Source: Pseudomonas brassicacearum subsp. brassicacearum | GTDB taxonomy: Bacteria > Pseudomonadota > Gammaproteobacteria > Pseudomonadales > Pseudomonadaceae | Assembly (NCBI RefSeq): GCF_008801605.1 | Contig: NZ_VZPJ01000002.1 | Location: 62,001-126,000 of the forward strand | Direction of reading: 5' to 3' | DNA: 64,000 nt | In this document: positions 63,897-64,000 of the stretch, in pieces | Layout: every line of letters begins with the position of its first letter | How positions within the stretch are numbered: position 1 is the first letter of the stretch | Program-made: the position numbers and the translations under genes | The notes under the pieces: model-generated | Database searches by the model: none | What the model was told of the DNA's origin: nothing | The model's input: the letters and a program-made list of their open reading frames with translations, nothing else

Positions 63897-64000
63897 TCAG
63901 TGCAGGCCCTGGATGTAGCTGGATACCGCGGCGATATCTTCGTCGCTCAGCTTTTTCGCAATGCTCTGCATCGGCTTGGTATCGCCGTCGTTGGTCCGGC
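63897..64000 (-). CDS. Cytochrome c4, C-terminal end (partial)
   Basis: The last 33 residues run off the window edge. The end (DGDTKPMQSIAKKLSDEDIA...) carries the methionine ligand of the second haem and matches cytochrome c4 C-termini. It donates electrons to terminal oxidases in the periplasm. The haem-binding CxxCH motifs lie outside the window. The place next to dsbA matches PA5490. Confidence 0.88.
   Translation of the reverse strand, partial: RTNDGDTKPMQSIAKKLSDEDIAAVSSYIQGLH

Overview
The window looks like a chromosomal segment of a Pseudomonas fluorescens-group bacterium. The evidence is the GC-rich coding style, many inverted-pair REP repeats of the GTGGGAGCGAGCTTGCTCGC type, and gene orders that I recall from P. 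aeruginosa PAO1 (a cox cluster, a trkA-rsmB-fmt-def block, a betC block, and a gltP...algB-kinB...dsbA-cytochrome c4 block). No phage, insertion sequence, CRISPR array, tRNA or rRNA was seen. The window starts inside a carbonic anhydrase gene and ends inside a cytochrome c4 gene.

Layout. 0-2.9 kb: carbonic anhydrase end, a SulP anion transporter and a conserved hypothetical gene. 3.1-11.9 kb: a complete aa3/caa3-type cytochrome c oxidase locus (coxB, coxA, ctaG, coxC, SURF1, an accessory membrane protein, heme A synthase, heme O synthase, SCO1), with one small convergent twin-TM gene. 11.9-21.0 kb: an accessory stretch with REP clusters, a DUF6124 gene behind a long structured leader, a delta-60/RTX protein, several small orphan proteins that resemble immunity or secreted proteins, and repeated GGGGACAG-type elements. 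21.0-31.8 kb: housekeeping genes (TPR protein, trkA, rsmB, fmt, def, LysM protein, dprA, tsaC, qor, hemF, aroE). 31.9-37.9 kb: choline-O-sulfate use (SulP, choX, betC, divergent LysR) and a Rossmann protein. 38-50.5 kb: transport and membrane functions (CitMHS, TerC, Na/Pi-PhoU, M16 peptidase, DUF5924, an MCE/Mla-like ABC transporter with lipoprotein, nucleoside-recognition protein). 50.8-64 kb: gltP, an Ivy-type lysozyme inhibitor, DUF1328, algB-kinB, an EAL phosphodiesterase, ampDh2, a diguanylate cyclase, an endonuclease/exonuclease/phosphatase gene, dsbA and cytochrome c4.

How the genes work together. The first block pairs CO2/bicarbonate handling with a low-nutrient terminal oxidase whose promoter has an RpoS-like -10. 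Three translation starts in that cluster carry AAnAAnAA motifs typical of Hfq/Crc binding. The last block is an envelope-stress and signalling neighbourhood (alginate control, peptidoglycan amidase, lysozyme inhibitor, c-di-GMP synthesis and breakdown, disulfide formation).

The most unusual parts are the CA-motif set in the cox cluster, the repeated GGGGACAG elements placed just after stop codons of small orphan genes at 16.5-19.2 kb, and the long conserved leader of the DUF6124 gene with a truncated second copy 4.4 kb away. Functions are assigned from recognised motifs and memory of families; no database search was run.
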